The notes under the pieces were generated by a model. The model saw only the letters and a list, made by a program, of their open reading frames with translations. It did not search any database and had not been told where the DNA came from. The position numbers and the translations under genes were made by a program. Shown one piece after another: positions 7,552 through 16,380 of a stretch of DNA of 60,643 nucleotides. The stretch lies in contig CAMUJH010000025.1 of NCBI GenBank assembly GCA_947089145.1, positions 1-60,643 of the forward strand, in the 5' to 3' direction. Within the stretch, counting starts at the first letter, position 1. Each line of letters begins with the position of its first letter. The DNA comes from an uncultured Hungatella sp. GTDB lineage: Bacteria > Bacillota > Clostridia > Lachnospirales > Lachnospiraceae.

Positions 7552-8937
7552 TTACTGTTTCCATACGCCGTCAGAGTCAAGATAAAATCCGTCAATCTCC
7601 GTATTATAAGCCATCTCTCCGGAACCGGGATAGAAATAATGCCACTGTCCGTCAATCTGGTACCAGCCTTCCACCATCTCGCCGTTGGAATCTGCAAAAT
7701 ACGTCTTTTCATCCCGCCGAATCCATCCGGTAAACATGGCTCCCTGAAGACCGTTATCCAGCGTATTGAGATAATACCAGTTATCATTCTCCCTCAGCCA
7801 TCCCGTAAAAATGCTTCCATCCTGGTTAAAGTAGTAATAATATCCTGCCACTACCCGCCACCCTGACGAGAACATGGACCCTTCCGGGTATATGCCTTCT
7901 TTTTCCGGACGGAAATAATACCATTTGCCGTCAATCCTGGTCCAGCCAAGGGCCATCTCCCCGTTTCCGTGAAGGTAGTACTGATATCCTCCTATGTTCT
8001 GCCAGCCTTTCAGCATAAGGCCAGTATTGTCAAAATAGTACCACTTGTCATTGATGCGCTCCCAGCCGTTTGTCTTATAAGCGCCGCTGGGAAAACGGTA
8101 CAGCCACTCAGCGCCCTGTTTGATCCATCCGACAGTATCCTCAGTTCCTTTGACCGCTGTGGATTTGGAATTCTGCTGTCCTTTGCCGTCAGAGACATAC
8201 CGTTCTGTGATGGACAATTGGCCTGACTCAAGCCACTCACTCTGTTTTGCATGGCTTTTCTGAAAATCCGTTCCCGGAATGGTTCGGATTTTAAACGAAT
8301 AATTGCCGGTCTGGGTCATATACGGATAAAAATTATAACTGGTGGAAGATGTCTTATCCACTTTAAATACATTTTTATTGCCGCGGAGAAGCTGCACTTC
8401 ATAGTAGCCTGAATCGTTCTCCGGTTTTTCCCATCTGGCCTCTCCCAGGTTTTTCTCATTCCAATACGCATCCCGGGGACTGTCATACTGGCCCCGTATA
8501 GGGTTGACCTTTACGGTTACCACCAGGTTGTCGCCCTCCCGCCTGGCAGAAACGAACGAGCCGCCGCTGACTTTCACGCTGGATGCCTTGTAATTGGCCA
8601 GGAAATAATACTCGCTGACATCATCCGGCTCAAGTATCAGGCTCATCCTGGGTTCGTCCGCTGCCACCGTCTCTTTTGCCGTGCTGTCAACCCATGTGGC
8701 TGAGATCACCGTAAAATGGCTCCCCTTCTCAGTCACTATGATCCCGTCCTCCGGCGCGCTGCCGCTGCCGATATCAATCTGGGGCAGCTTATTTCCCGCC
8801 TTCAGCTTTGATGATATACGGATGCTGATGGAATTCATGGGCTTTGTCGCTGCCCACGACTCCATGGGAGTTCCAGCCAGGCAAAGGAACGCAAGAACCA
8901 GGGCTGTCAGTCTTTTTATCTTTCCATTCATATTCAA
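7552..8937 (-). CDS. Secreted cell-wall-binding repeat protein 2
   Basis: 461 residues. Signal peptide about 1-29 (LTALVLAFLCLAGTPMESWAA). The N-terminal domain has GGSFVSARREGDNLVVTVKV, matching SFVSAR..GD in protein 1, then a fibronectin-III-like domain (ARWEKPENDSGYYEVQLL, YSFKIRTIPG). Residues about 265-460 hold seven to eight choline-binding-type repeats, two with insertions (PEKEGIYPEGSM, NTLDNGLQGAM). A TTG start at 8937 has AAGGAG at ideal 7-nt spacing; ATG 8931 is the alternative. Surface protein, ligand unknown; linked to flagellar genes by context. Confidence 0.8.
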   Translation of the reverse strand: MNMNGKIKRLTALVLAFLCLAGTPMESWAATKPMNSISIRISSKLKAGNKLPQIDIGSGSAPEDGIIVTEKGSHFTVISATWVDSTAKETVAADEPRMSLILEPDDVSEYYFLANYKASSVKVSGGSFVSARREGDNLVVTVKVNPIRGQYDSPRDAYWNEKNLGEARWEKPENDSGYYEVQLLRGNKNVFKVDKTSSTSYNFYPYMTQTGNYSFKIRTIPGTDFQKSHAKQSEWLESGQLSITERYVSDGKGQQNSKSTAVKGTEDTVGWIKQGAEWLYRFPSGAYKTNGWERINDKWYYFDNTGLMLKGWQNIGGYQYYLHGNGEMALGWTRIDGKWYYFRPEKEGIYPEGSMFSSGWRVVAGYYYYFNQDGSIFTGWLRENDNWYYLNTLDNGLQGAMFTGWIRRDEKTYFADSNGEMVEGWYQIDGQWHYFYPGSGEMAYNTEIDGFYLDSDGVWKQ

Positions 8938-9033
8938 TCATCATCTCCTTCTCCATCCGGCTGTAAAATCCAGCCGTTTTTCGCGCTTTGCAGGCTGCAT
9001 CCCTCCTCTGACGCCGGCATCCCATCCTGCCCC

Positions 9034-9372
9034 CTATGTCTCGTCAAAGTCTGTACTGGCACTGTCTGCGCCGTCAAAATCCTCTCCGGCCTTCTCGTCG
9101 GCACCGGGCACATATCCCAGAAAATATATGTAAATGTCCACAATCGCCTGATACAGTTCTATGGGAATCTCCTGCCCCAGTTGCAGCTGAGTCAGCAGGG
9201 TAGCCAGAGAGTCGTCCTCATAAACCGGAACTCCCGCTGCAAGGGCAGTCTCCGTGATCTTCTCCGCCAGATAGCCCATGCCGGAGGCCACGATGACCGG
9301 AGCTCCGTTCTTATCCGGATTATATTTTAATGCCACGGCTTTCTGCCGCATCAGCTCATCAAATTCTGACAT
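9034..9372 (-). CDS. FlhB-like export-switch domain protein (YlqH/FhlB family)
   Basis: A 112-residue cytosolic protein equal to the post-cleavage C-terminal part of FlhB. KAVALKYNPDKNGAPVIVASGMG (9-31) matches FAVALKYDPEKMGAPMVVAKGQ of this window's full-length FlhB, followed by VPVYEDDSLATLLTQLQLGQEIPIELYQAIVDIYIYFLG. The autocleavage NPTH and all membrane helices are absent. Such proteins (B. subtilis YlqH) accompany flagellar clusters and can in part replace the FlhB domain in substrate switching. An acidic tail (90-112) is extra. Overlaps the end of the upstream gene by 14 bp, implying coupling. Confidence 0.85.
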   Translation of the reverse strand: MSEFDELMRQKAVALKYNPDKNGAPVIVASGMGYLAEKITETALAAGVPVYEDDSLATLLTQLQLGQEIPIELYQAIVDIYIYFLGYVPGADEKAGEDFDGADSASTDFDET

Positions 9373-10780
9373 TGATCGTTCTCTCCCTCTCCCGTATCTC
9401 AGGGAATATCTCGTCCACCCGTCTGTCTTTCATATGGCGGCGTACCATAAGCTGGCTGAACCGGAGCCCGTTATTTTTCAAAATATCCGCCACATCCGAC
9501 TGAATCTTCTTATCCTCTTTCATCAGATGGGGAGGAACAAACAGCTGTATGGAAGCCTCCCTGTTCTGCAGGCCCATAACCAGTTCAAACTTGCCTACAT
9601 TCTGGATATCAAATTTTAAAAACAGCTTAATCCTTCTTGCGCCTTCCTGGTCGCCTCTGTCAGAATCCGGATCAACCCACATCTCTGACATCACATTGTT
9701 GTCCTCGTACTGGAAGGGCAGAATAAAATGAAGCAGCGGCATGTATACGCTTTCATTCATCAGCATGCCGTTCATAATATTATAAAACTGCTGAATATTC
9801 TCCAGACCCGCTTCGCCGTTGGCTCCCTTAAGAAGAAGCCCTGACAGCCCGTCCGCAAACCCTGACATGGGCCGGGCCCCGCTTCTGGAACTGGCGCCCA
9901 GAAGGCTTTCAAAGCTTTCCTGGGCATCCCCCTCAAAGACTCTGTCAAACTCCCTGTCACTGACCATCCCTTCAAAAAGCTTCCTCAGCCTTCCGATATC
10001 GCCGTCCTGATAACGGGCCGTGTGAAAGACGAGAAGCATGGTAGCCTCACGTACGGAGCCGTAGTCATGAGTCCTGGAGATATATTCGGAAAGGAACGGG
10101 ATCAGGCTTTTATTCAGCACCTGCGCATTTTGAACAGTCTCCCCATTGGGCGCCTGCCAGTCCATGGCCTTGGTCAGTTCCTTGAAATCGTCCCGATAGG
10201 ATCTCAGCAGCAGCTGTTCGATGTCATCTACCAGGGAATGCATCTGCTGCAGCAAATGTTCCCCTGACGAATAACTGTTATATCCCTTCAAGAAATCCAG
10301 AGCCGCCTCCTGCAGGCCTCTGGAAGTGCTTTGCAGAAGCATGGAGCGGAACTGATTGAAAAAAGTTCCCGAAAACTTGGCCTGCAGTCCGCCCTGCCCC
10401 TGCAGGTAGGTAAGAAGATCTTCCGGAGAATCCATGCGCATGGACATGAGGAACTTCTCCACCAGATCTGCCACCTCAACTTTGTCAAGACCGGCCATGT
10501 CCGTAAACAGCAGCCGCTCCAAAGCCTCCGCCAGACCGCTTCCCTCTCCCAGGATCTTGACGAATGCTCCGTAGTTGCTGTCATAATCCACTACGCTTAA
10601 AAGGGCGTCCTGGGTGTTCTTCCCCATCTGCTCTCCGTCACGTCCGTCCGTGCGCACTACCCTGGTAGGATCTGCCGGGTTGCGGACCGCCGGGTTGCCG
10701 GCTCCGTGCTTGGGATCTTGAGGATTGATCACATTTCGGTTATCAATATTAGGCGTTGTCACCTGCAAAATGTTCGCCAT
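9359..10780 (-). CDS. FliK/YlqG-like protein (putative)
   Basis: 473 residues, soluble. N-terminal 75 residues are Asn/Pro/Asp/Arg-rich and disordered; about 80-370 is helical; the C-terminal part (LKFDIQNVGKFELVMGLQ... KNNGLRFSQLMVRR) resembles the FliK C-terminal substrate-switch domain. In B. subtilis YlqG, which is next to the FlhB-like YlqH, has the same pairing, so a FliK-like partner of the downstream FlhB-like protein is likely. ATG 10780 follows AGGGGGAAGT; a 70-residue upstream extension is rejected as Arg/Cys/Trp-rich and lacking an SD. Heads a minus-strand run that may extend to the GT2 gene. Confidence 0.6.
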   Translation of the reverse strand: MANILQVTTPNIDNRNVINPQDPKHGAGNPAVRNPADPTRVVRTDGRDGEQMGKNTQDALLSVVDYDSNYGAFVKILGEGSGLAEALERLLFTDMAGLDKVEVADLVEKFLMSMRMDSPEDLLTYLQGQGGLQAKFSGTFFNQFRSMLLQSTSRGLQEAALDFLKGYNSYSSGEHLLQQMHSLVDDIEQLLLRSYRDDFKELTKAMDWQAPNGETVQNAQVLNKSLIPFLSEYISRTHDYGSVREATMLLVFHTARYQDGDIGRLRKLFEGMVSDREFDRVFEGDAQESFESLLGASSRSGARPMSGFADGLSGLLLKGANGEAGLENIQQFYNIMNGMLMNESVYMPLLHFILPFQYEDNNVMSEMWVDPDSDRGDQEGARRIKLFLKFDIQNVGKFELVMGLQNREASIQLFVPPHLMKEDKKIQSDVADILKNNGLRFSQLMVRRHMKDRRVDEIFPEIRERERTINVRI

Positions 10781-10938
10781 ACTTCCCCCTAATTTTTTCT
10801 GCCATTTTTCATTATATCTTTCATGCGCCCGGCTGCGGACGCACTGCCGCATATGAAAGCCCGGCGGGCGCACTTGCCATCTCTGCATCCCTGAATGCAT
10901 GACGCCTGCCCGGCTGCGGATTTTCACAATAATGTTAT

Positions 10939-10965
10939 ATATCGACGCCTCTGCTTTTTTTATTA
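10939..10965 (-). promoter_or_regulatory. Possible sigma-28 promoter for the accessory run
   Basis: Minus strand GTCGATAT preceded by 15 nt (seven A, then GCAGAGGC) and TAAT. One mismatch to the -10, and it lacks the CTTA(T/A)G seen in the three better promoters. Would put the YlqG-like/FlhB-like/wall-protein genes in the late flagellar class. Confidence 0.3.
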
Positions 10966-11068
10966 TATTATCTTTTTCCTTTTTGCACAAGTAGAATAAA
11001 ATAACATTATTTTTACGTCTTTATTAAATACCGCTATTGGATTTTCCTGCTTGAAAACATGGGCTTTT

Positions 11069-11097
11069 GCTTATGTTTGCAGGAAAAATGCCGATAA
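11069..11097 (+). promoter_or_regulatory. Sigma-28 promoter of flgM operon
   Basis: GCTTATG, 14 nt, GCCGATAA. The -10 is a perfect sigma-28 sequence; total span equals that of both flagellin promoters. Leader about 40 nt. It makes flgM through csrA late genes and gives FlgM autogenous control. Confidence 0.85.
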
Positions 11098-11145
11098 TTA
11101 TCCTATAAAGAGTGTATATCTGCAATTTTGAAGGGAGGTTGCTTT

Positions 11146-11439
11146 ATGAATATTACATTTCCATCTTTAAATACCTCTTATCGTTCCGCGGTTCCCGCAC
11201 AGCAGAAAACTATGCCCCGCAAAACGTCAGTAAAAGGGGATTATGATACTATTAATATCCGCAGGCCCAAGGCGGCAGACGATGATGAGACTTTTGCACG
11301 GATGCTGGCAAGGAAGGCCGCCTCACAGCTTGGCAGTGCCAGTTCGGAGCGGGTTTCAGAGCTGCGGGGCAGGGTTGCGGACGGCACCTATGTGCCTGAC
11401 CCTCAGCGGATCGCAGGAAGGATGCTGGGATTAGGCTGA
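11146..11439 (+). CDS. flgM: Anti-sigma-28 factor FlgM
   Basis: 97 residues. Disordered N-terminus (MNITFPSLNTSY), then the conserved C-terminal sigma-binding helices SERVSELRGRVADGTYVPDPQRIAGRMLG. FlgM binds FliA until the hook-basal body is finished, then leaves through the export channel. The start ATG 11146 lies 6 nt after GGGAGG; the in-frame TTG at 11128 precedes that SD and is rejected. First gene of a plus-strand operon whose order matches B. subtilis. Confidence 0.88.
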   Translation: MNITFPSLNTSYRSAVPAQQKTMPRKTSVKGDYDTINIRRPKAADDDETFARMLARKAASQLGSASSERVSELRGRVADGTYVPDPQRIAGRMLGLG

Positions 11440-11569
11440 GTGCTGCATGAAAGCATGGGCTGACGGTAATTGGGGCTGCTGCCCAGCACCGCTTTCAAGG
11501 TTCAGGCAGAGAAAAAGAGTTTTGCTGCCCCATCCCGGCTATAGACAGAAAGGAGTTCCTCTTAAATTT

Positions 11570-12052
11570 ATGGAACAGAAGACACAGGATTTATTTGATG
11601 ATTTTATTTCCGTTATTAAAGAAACCACGCTTTTGCTGGGTGATATCGCCCAGGTGGAAACAGATAAGGCGGAAGCCGCTTCCTTAAAGCAGCATCATCT
11701 GCTGGACGGCTATATTCAGGCAGAACAGGCTCAGATATTAAAGCTGAGAGGCCTGGAACAGCGCAGGCTCCGGCTTGCCAGAGAACTGGGCTGGGATTCG
11801 CTTACATTCCGTCAGATTCTCGTCTCGGCGCCATTAAGGCAGAGCGGGCGGCTGCGTCCCCTCTTTGAGGATCTGGAACAGCAGCTGATGCAGCTTCGGG
11901 ATTCCAGGATGGCTGCGGAGCAGATCATAAAGGTCAGGCTCCACGAGCTGGATGTGGCCCTTTCCGGACAGACGGGCAGTTCCTATGATAACTCGGGAAA
12001 TGTCAGTTCCGGTTCGGCGCTTCACCCGGCCATGCGGGATACTTATGTCTGA
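11570..12052 (+). CDS. flgN: FlgN-type chaperone
   Basis: 160 residues, all helical, with heptad-like stretches (AEQAQILKLRGLEQRRLRLARELG), ending in a Ser/Gly-rich tail. In the flgM-X-flgK position this is FlgN (B. subtilis YvyG), the export chaperone of hook-filament junction proteins FlgK and FlgL. ATG 11570 follows AAAGGAG at a long 13-14 nt spacing; the open frame upstream to 11447 is Trp/Cys/Arg-rich and unlikely to be coding. Confidence 0.75.
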   Translation: MEQKTQDLFDDFISVIKETTLLLGDIAQVETDKAEAASLKQHHLLDGYIQAEQAQILKLRGLEQRRLRLARELGWDSLTFRQILVSAPLRQSGRLRPLFEDLEQQLMQLRDSRMAAEQIIKVRLHELDVALSGQTGSSYDNSGNVSSGSALHPAMRDTYV

Positions 12053-12151
12053 GGCTTATGCCTCTCTTGTTTGACCCATGATGCTGTTTATATAAAGGAA
12101 GCGTATAGATATGCATCCTGTCTATTATAGAAAATATTGGAGGATATACTT

Positions 12152-14035
12152 ATGGTAAGAGCAACCTTTGCCGGTTTTTCTACGGCGTTTTCCGCCCTGC
12201 AGGCCAACCAGAAGCGGCTGGATATTACAGGGCAGAACCTTGCGAATATGAATACTGTCGGCTATACCAGGCAGCAGCTGCAGGTTTCCAGTTTAAATTA
12301 CACCAATCCTGTCTCCCACTATATGGGCAGTACGGAAGTGGTAGTAGGTTTCGGCGTGCATATGGATAAGGTCACCCAGATCCGCGATCCCTATCTTGAC
12401 ATTCAGTATCGGGATCAGATGCATAAGTCCGGTTACAGCAGCGCTTTGCAGACATCTTTTGACGAATTGTCTAACTTTTTGGATGAATCCCATATTGACG
12501 GTATTCATCAGGCATTTGTTGATATTCGGTCTACTCTGCTTGATATGCAGGATTTGTCAAAAAGTGATCCCGTCTATGAATCAGAGCTGCGCACCAGAAT
12601 ACAGTCCTTAACTAATCTGCTTAATGACAGTGCCAGACGCATCGACGAAGCGAAAAAGAACGAGTACAGCAGGCTGGACGGAACGGGAACCAGCGAGCAG
12701 GGCGCTGTCCAAAGGATCAATGATCTCCTGCAGCAGATCGGAAAGATGAACCGGCAGATCAAGCAGAATCAGATTTACGGCCAGCCCAGCCTTGAGCTGA
12801 TGGATGATCGGAATGTGCTGCTGGATGAACTGGCAAGTTATATCCCTATTGAGGTTACTTATTATAAGGATGCGGAGCATGATGGTCTTAACGCTGCTGG
12901 TAAGGAAGATCCTAATTTAAAAGGAGAAAAGTATCATCTTGACAGTTCCGGCAATGTTATTATGAAAAAGGAATGGCCCGACGATCTTCGTGTTACTATG
13001 TCTTATCTGGATGGTAAGGGCAATCCTCAGACCTTAGTTCTGGTAGAGGGGACTGTAGGAAACGGGAGTCAAAATTACGGAAGTCTTGAGATTCTGAATA
13101 GTGATGACATCAAAGCTGGTGCTGATCCCAGCGATTTGAAGCTCAAGTTTAATGGCTACGAAAGTACCTCAGAGCCAGGCAAATATGGTACAGCCAAATC
13201 TATAACTTTTGAAAAAGGAAAGGACAAAAATAATCCAAATGTAGTTAGTTTAACAAACCAGTTTTCCAATGGTTCTGGAGCGCTTCAGGCCAGTCTGGAT
13301 ATGTTGTGGAAAAATGGAACAGGCGTAGCACAATGGGATGCTGCAAATAGCGGAATTGTAACCAATACCACTACTGGTGATCCTGTATTAGTAAATAGAG
13401 TTAATGATGTAAAAGGCTATGATTATTACACGAATCAGCTAAATAATCTTGCAAAAACCTTTGCTGATGTTTTCAATACAATTAATAGCTATCACACGGA
13501 TCAAGGTGCGGTTACGCCTACTCCGCCAAAGGGTCAGCTTCTTTCCTATGAAGCCGATGATGCAGCAGCCTCCATTGGCATTAATCAGGATTGGATCAAT
13601 TCTAAAGATCCATATATAGGAGCAAAAGGTGATGATTTTAATGATACCATAATGGATTTGCTCGAGGCAATGAAAGCCACATATCGTGTAACCGATACGT
13701 CTAATTTCCTTGATGACAGCGGAAACCTTCGGCTTGAGTATGTTAAGTTTAAGGATTTGGATTTGGAAAACAACTCCTTCATCAATTTTATGAATCATGT
13801 ATCCACGGTTTTGGCTAATGATTCCTATGCCAACCAGAATACCTTAAAGACCAATGTCACGGTACTCAACGGCATCCAGAACTCCCGTGATTCTATATCC
13901 GGCGTCAGCCTGGATGAAGAGGCGTCCAATATGATGATGTACATGTCCGCTTATAATGCCGCATCCCGTCTTATGACTACTTTGGATCAGGCGCTGGATG
14001 TGTTGATTAACGGTACAGGTGTGGTAGGTCGATAA
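12152..14035 (+). CDS. flgK: Flagellar hook-associated protein 1 (HAP1)
   Basis: 627 residues. N-terminal rod-type motif FSALQANQKRLDITGQNLANMNTVGYTRQ and C-terminal helical D0 (SISGVSLDEEASNMMMYMSAYNAASRLMTTLDQALDVLIN) typical of FlgK. It forms the first hook-filament junction ring. GGAGG is 8 nt before ATG 12152. The middle (about 250-440) is the variable surface domain and its codons are more AT-rich than the ends, as is usual for surface-exposed parts. Confidence 0.95.
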   Translation: MVRATFAGFSTAFSALQANQKRLDITGQNLANMNTVGYTRQQLQVSSLNYTNPVSHYMGSTEVVVGFGVHMDKVTQIRDPYLDIQYRDQMHKSGYSSALQTSFDELSNFLDESHIDGIHQAFVDIRSTLLDMQDLSKSDPVYESELRTRIQSLTNLLNDSARRIDEAKKNEYSRLDGTGTSEQGAVQRINDLLQQIGKMNRQIKQNQIYGQPSLELMDDRNVLLDELASYIPIEVTYYKDAEHDGLNAAGKEDPNLKGEKYHLDSSGNVIMKKEWPDDLRVTMSYLDGKGNPQTLVLVEGTVGNGSQNYGSLEILNSDDIKAGADPSDLKLKFNGYESTSEPGKYGTAKSITFEKGKDKNNPNVVSLTNQFSNGSGALQASLDMLWKNGTGVAQWDAANSGIVTNTTTGDPVLVNRVNDVKGYDYYTNQLNNLAKTFADVFNTINSYHTDQGAVTPTPPKGQLLSYEADDAAASIGINQDWINSKDPYIGAKGDDFNDTIMDLLEAMKATYRVTDTSNFLDDSGNLRLEYVKFKDLDLENNSFINFMNHVSTVLANDSYANQNTLKTNVTVLNGIQNSRDSISGVSLDEEASNMMMYMSAYNAASRLMTTLDQALDVLINGTGVVGR

Positions 14036-14077
14036 TGATATCTGTTTTTTTAACTATATTTTTAGGAGGTAATACCC

Positions 14078-15262
14078 ATGCGTGTGACAAATGCATCAAC
14101 GTACAGAAATTTCACCACGTCAGTAAACAATGTACATCTTGCTTTAAATAAAAGCATGAATAAAATTTCCAGCGGCGAGGCTTATGAAAAGGCCTCTGAG
14201 GCACCTCTCTCCTATTATGAGGGCAAGAAGATTGACAATGAGTATCAGGAAGTCTTAAGCAAAAGTGCTATCATTAAGGATGTCAGCAATCGTGTCTATC
14301 AGCAGGAGTTAGGCGCACGTGCGATTCATGATGTCCTTTCCAAACCGGCAGGCGCCAAGAATCAGGTACAGTTCGCCCGCACCGACACAACTTCTCCGTC
14401 GGCACTGCAGACTACTATGGAGGATCTTCTTCAAAAAAGCCAGGAGATCGTGGATTCACTGAATACGCAGTATGAAGATTTCTTTGTATACGGAGGAAAT
14501 GATTACACTACCACCCCGTTTTCCCTTGATGTGGATTTAGAGAATAATAAAACATCTTTAACCTTCAATCATACATTTCCAGGGGATGATCAGGCCAGCA
14601 CGGTAGTTTTAAACTTAGTGTCAAAAGCGGATGGTTCCTATGGGTTCGAGATAGATCCTACCAAAACTGTATCACCTAATAATACTTTAACAGGTGCAGA
14701 GATCCTAAGAAAAGCCATGAACGAGGAAGGCCGTATGGATATTGGGTACGGTTCCTTGGCTCACCGCAATACCCTTATTGATACCTTTACCGGAGGTCTG
14801 AATATGCTCACCGGCATCACCTCGGCCAGCGTAGATTTGGATGCTAATCCTCCCACCCCCAGCGAACAGGAGATATTAGACGGCCTGAATAAAAGCGCTT
14901 TGGGCTTAGTGACTCAGTCTGTCCATGTTATAAATGACTTCATTAATCCACAGGCAGGTGCGACTCCTGACCGCGGGGTTATGCATGACCAGTTGGGAAC
15001 TATTTTGGAGGAGATGACTACTGCCGAGCAGAGGCTTAGTACCACCTACTCTGACCTGGGCAATAAATATCGTCTCCTGGAGACTACGACAACGAAGCTG
15101 AACGCTACTGCTGACTCCCTGAAGATTCAGTATAAGGATAAACTCGGCGCCGATCCATATGAGTCTATTATGGAGATGTACAACAATAATTACGCCTACA
15201 ATGCTGCTTTGAAAGTAGGCTCCCAGCTTATGAGTTCTTCTCTGTTTGATTTTGTGCGTTAA
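14078..15262 (+). CDS. flgL: Flagellar hook-associated protein 3 (HAP3)
   Basis: 394 residues, longer than the about 300 of enterobacterial FlgL but usual in clostridia. N-terminus MRVTNASTYRNFTTSVNNVHLALNKSMNKISSG is flagellin-like; TQYEDFFVYGGNDYTTTPF matches the FlgL NxxYLFGG region; the C-terminus is helical (YDKLGADPYESIMEMYNNNYAYNAALKVGS-type). Second junction protein between FlgK and the flagellin filament. AGGAGG is 8 nt before the ATG. Confidence 0.93.
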   Translation: MRVTNASTYRNFTTSVNNVHLALNKSMNKISSGEAYEKASEAPLSYYEGKKIDNEYQEVLSKSAIIKDVSNRVYQQELGARAIHDVLSKPAGAKNQVQFARTDTTSPSALQTTMEDLLQKSQEIVDSLNTQYEDFFVYGGNDYTTTPFSLDVDLENNKTSLTFNHTFPGDDQASTVVLNLVSKADGSYGFEIDPTKTVSPNNTLTGAEILRKAMNEEGRMDIGYGSLAHRNTLIDTFTGGLNMLTGITSASVDLDANPPTPSEQEILDGLNKSALGLVTQSVHVINDFINPQAGATPDRGVMHDQLGTILEEMTTAEQRLSTTYSDLGNKYRLLETTTTKLNATADSLKIQYKDKLGADPYESIMEMYNNNYAYNAALKVGSQLMSSSLFDFVR

Positions 15263-15292
15263 AAAATCATTCACAGAAAGGAGGGTTTGAGT

Positions 15293-15910
15293 GTGGAACC
15301 GCTTATTAAAATTACGACTGATCCCATACGCATAGAACATTTCCGGCAAAACGGACGTTTAGTAAATTCTAATAACGTTGACATAGAGCGAAGAAAGGCT
15401 TTGGCCAGACAGGCGTCATTCCGCAATTCTGTAGGCCAGGGACCTGTCTCTGTAGATGATATCAATAAGATAAACCGTGCTTTTTCAAAAAAGCAGGTAA
15501 ATTCACAGCCTTCAGATAACAGTTCTTCTTTCCAGCAGAAGTTAGCTTCCAGCCAGCTGCAGTCTCAGGCTCAGGTTTCTGCATCTGCTCCTGCCGTGGC
15601 GCAGAGTGCAGTTCCAGATACAGCATCTGCAGAAGTTGTTGCTTCTAGTATGGTTTCCAGTACTGTATCAACCGCTGCTTCCTCTCAGGCACCGGAAGTT
15701 CTGGATATTGCCTTGACAGCAAGTTCTTCCTATACTGCCCAGAGGGGTGCCTTTGAAATGCGGATTGCCAAGGGTGAATTGTCCTATCTGCCGCCTATGG
15801 TAATGACAGTTGTTACCCAAAGGCCTCAAGTTCATATTGAATATCTGGGCGGATTTAATTATGTTCCGCCTAGAGACGATTCCGGCGGCAATGTTAATCT
15901 ATTCACATAG
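15293..15910 (+). CDS. YviE-like (DUF6470) flagellar-operon protein
   Basis: 205 residues. N-terminus EPLIKITTDPIRIEHFRQNGRL is followed by a Ser/Gln/Ala-rich linker (about 70-150) and a conserved-looking end IEYLGGFNYVPP. Between flgL and fliW, B. subtilis has yviE, of similar length and similarly unknown function; the N-terminal style fits. GTG 15293 is 7 nt from AAAGGAGGG; the TTG at 15287 is too close to it. Function unknown. Confidence 0.6.
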   Translation: MEPLIKITTDPIRIEHFRQNGRLVNSNNVDIERRKALARQASFRNSVGQGPVSVDDINKINRAFSKKQVNSQPSDNSSSFQQKLASSQLQSQAQVSASAPAVAQSAVPDTASAEVVASSMVSSTVSTAASSQAPEVLDIALTASSSYTAQRGAFEMRIAKGELSYLPPMVMTVVTQRPQVHIEYLGGFNYVPPRDDSGGNVNLFT

Positions 15911-15924
15911 GAGTTATTGATATT

Positions 15925-16374
15925 ATGACGATACAAACTGATTATGGCACGGTGGAATATGCACCGGAAGATTTGATCACTTTTTCCGATGGGCTCTTCG
16001 GATTTCCGAAGCTGACCCGCTATCTTCTCCTTCGCATGAACGAGGGGGAAGATGATGATTCCATGCTTCTCATGCTGTCAGTGGAAGATCCGAATGTAGT
16101 GTTTGTCTTGATCAACCCATTCTTCCTCTGCCCTGACTATTCTCCCGTGCTGGCTCCCCAGGAGCTTTCCTGCCTTGACGCTTCAGACAGCGGTGATCTT
16201 TCCTACTATGTGATCTGCGTGGTTCGGAATGATTATTTGGAGAATACCGTCAATTTGAAATGTCCTTTAGCCATTAATCCACAGACACGGTGTGGAATCC
16301 AGCTTATTTTGGACAATACATCTTATGAGTATTGTCATAAATTAGGCTCATTTTCATCTGTAAATGAGGAGTGA
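15925..16374 (+). CDS. fliW: Flagellar assembly factor FliW
   Basis: 149 residues with ITFSDGLFGFPKLTRYLLL, EDPNVVFVLINPF, and PLAINPQTRCGIQLIL, all typical of FliW. It binds CsrA non-competitively and is itself captured by flagellin, so that flagellin mRNA is translated only when flagellin is being exported. AGGAG lies 11 nt upstream. Immediately upstream of csrA (6-bp gap). Confidence 0.93.
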   Translation: MTIQTDYGTVEYAPEDLITFSDGLFGFPKLTRYLLLRMNEGEDDDSMLLMLSVEDPNVVFVLINPFFLCPDYSPVLAPQELSCLDASDSGDLSYYVICVVRNDYLENTVNLKCPLAINPQTRCGIQLILDNTSYEYCHKLGSFSSVNEE

Positions 16375-16380
16375 TAAATT

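Larger units (their letters stand above)
10781..11145. other. Divergent intergenic region (YlqG-like / flgM)
   Basis: 365 bp without a gene. It holds the strong sigma-28 promoter of flgM and, on the minus strand, a weaker sigma-28-like element with -10 GTCGATAT (10939-10946) preceded by 15 nt and an AT-rich TAAT. The segment 10781-10940 is the probable leader of the YlqG-like gene. Confidence 0.6.

Noticed and set aside
10781-10990. 70-residue N-terminal extension of the YlqG-like protein
   Set aside because: Basic, Cys/Trp-rich, no SD; a good SD precedes ATG 10780 and a possible promoter lies inside the extension.
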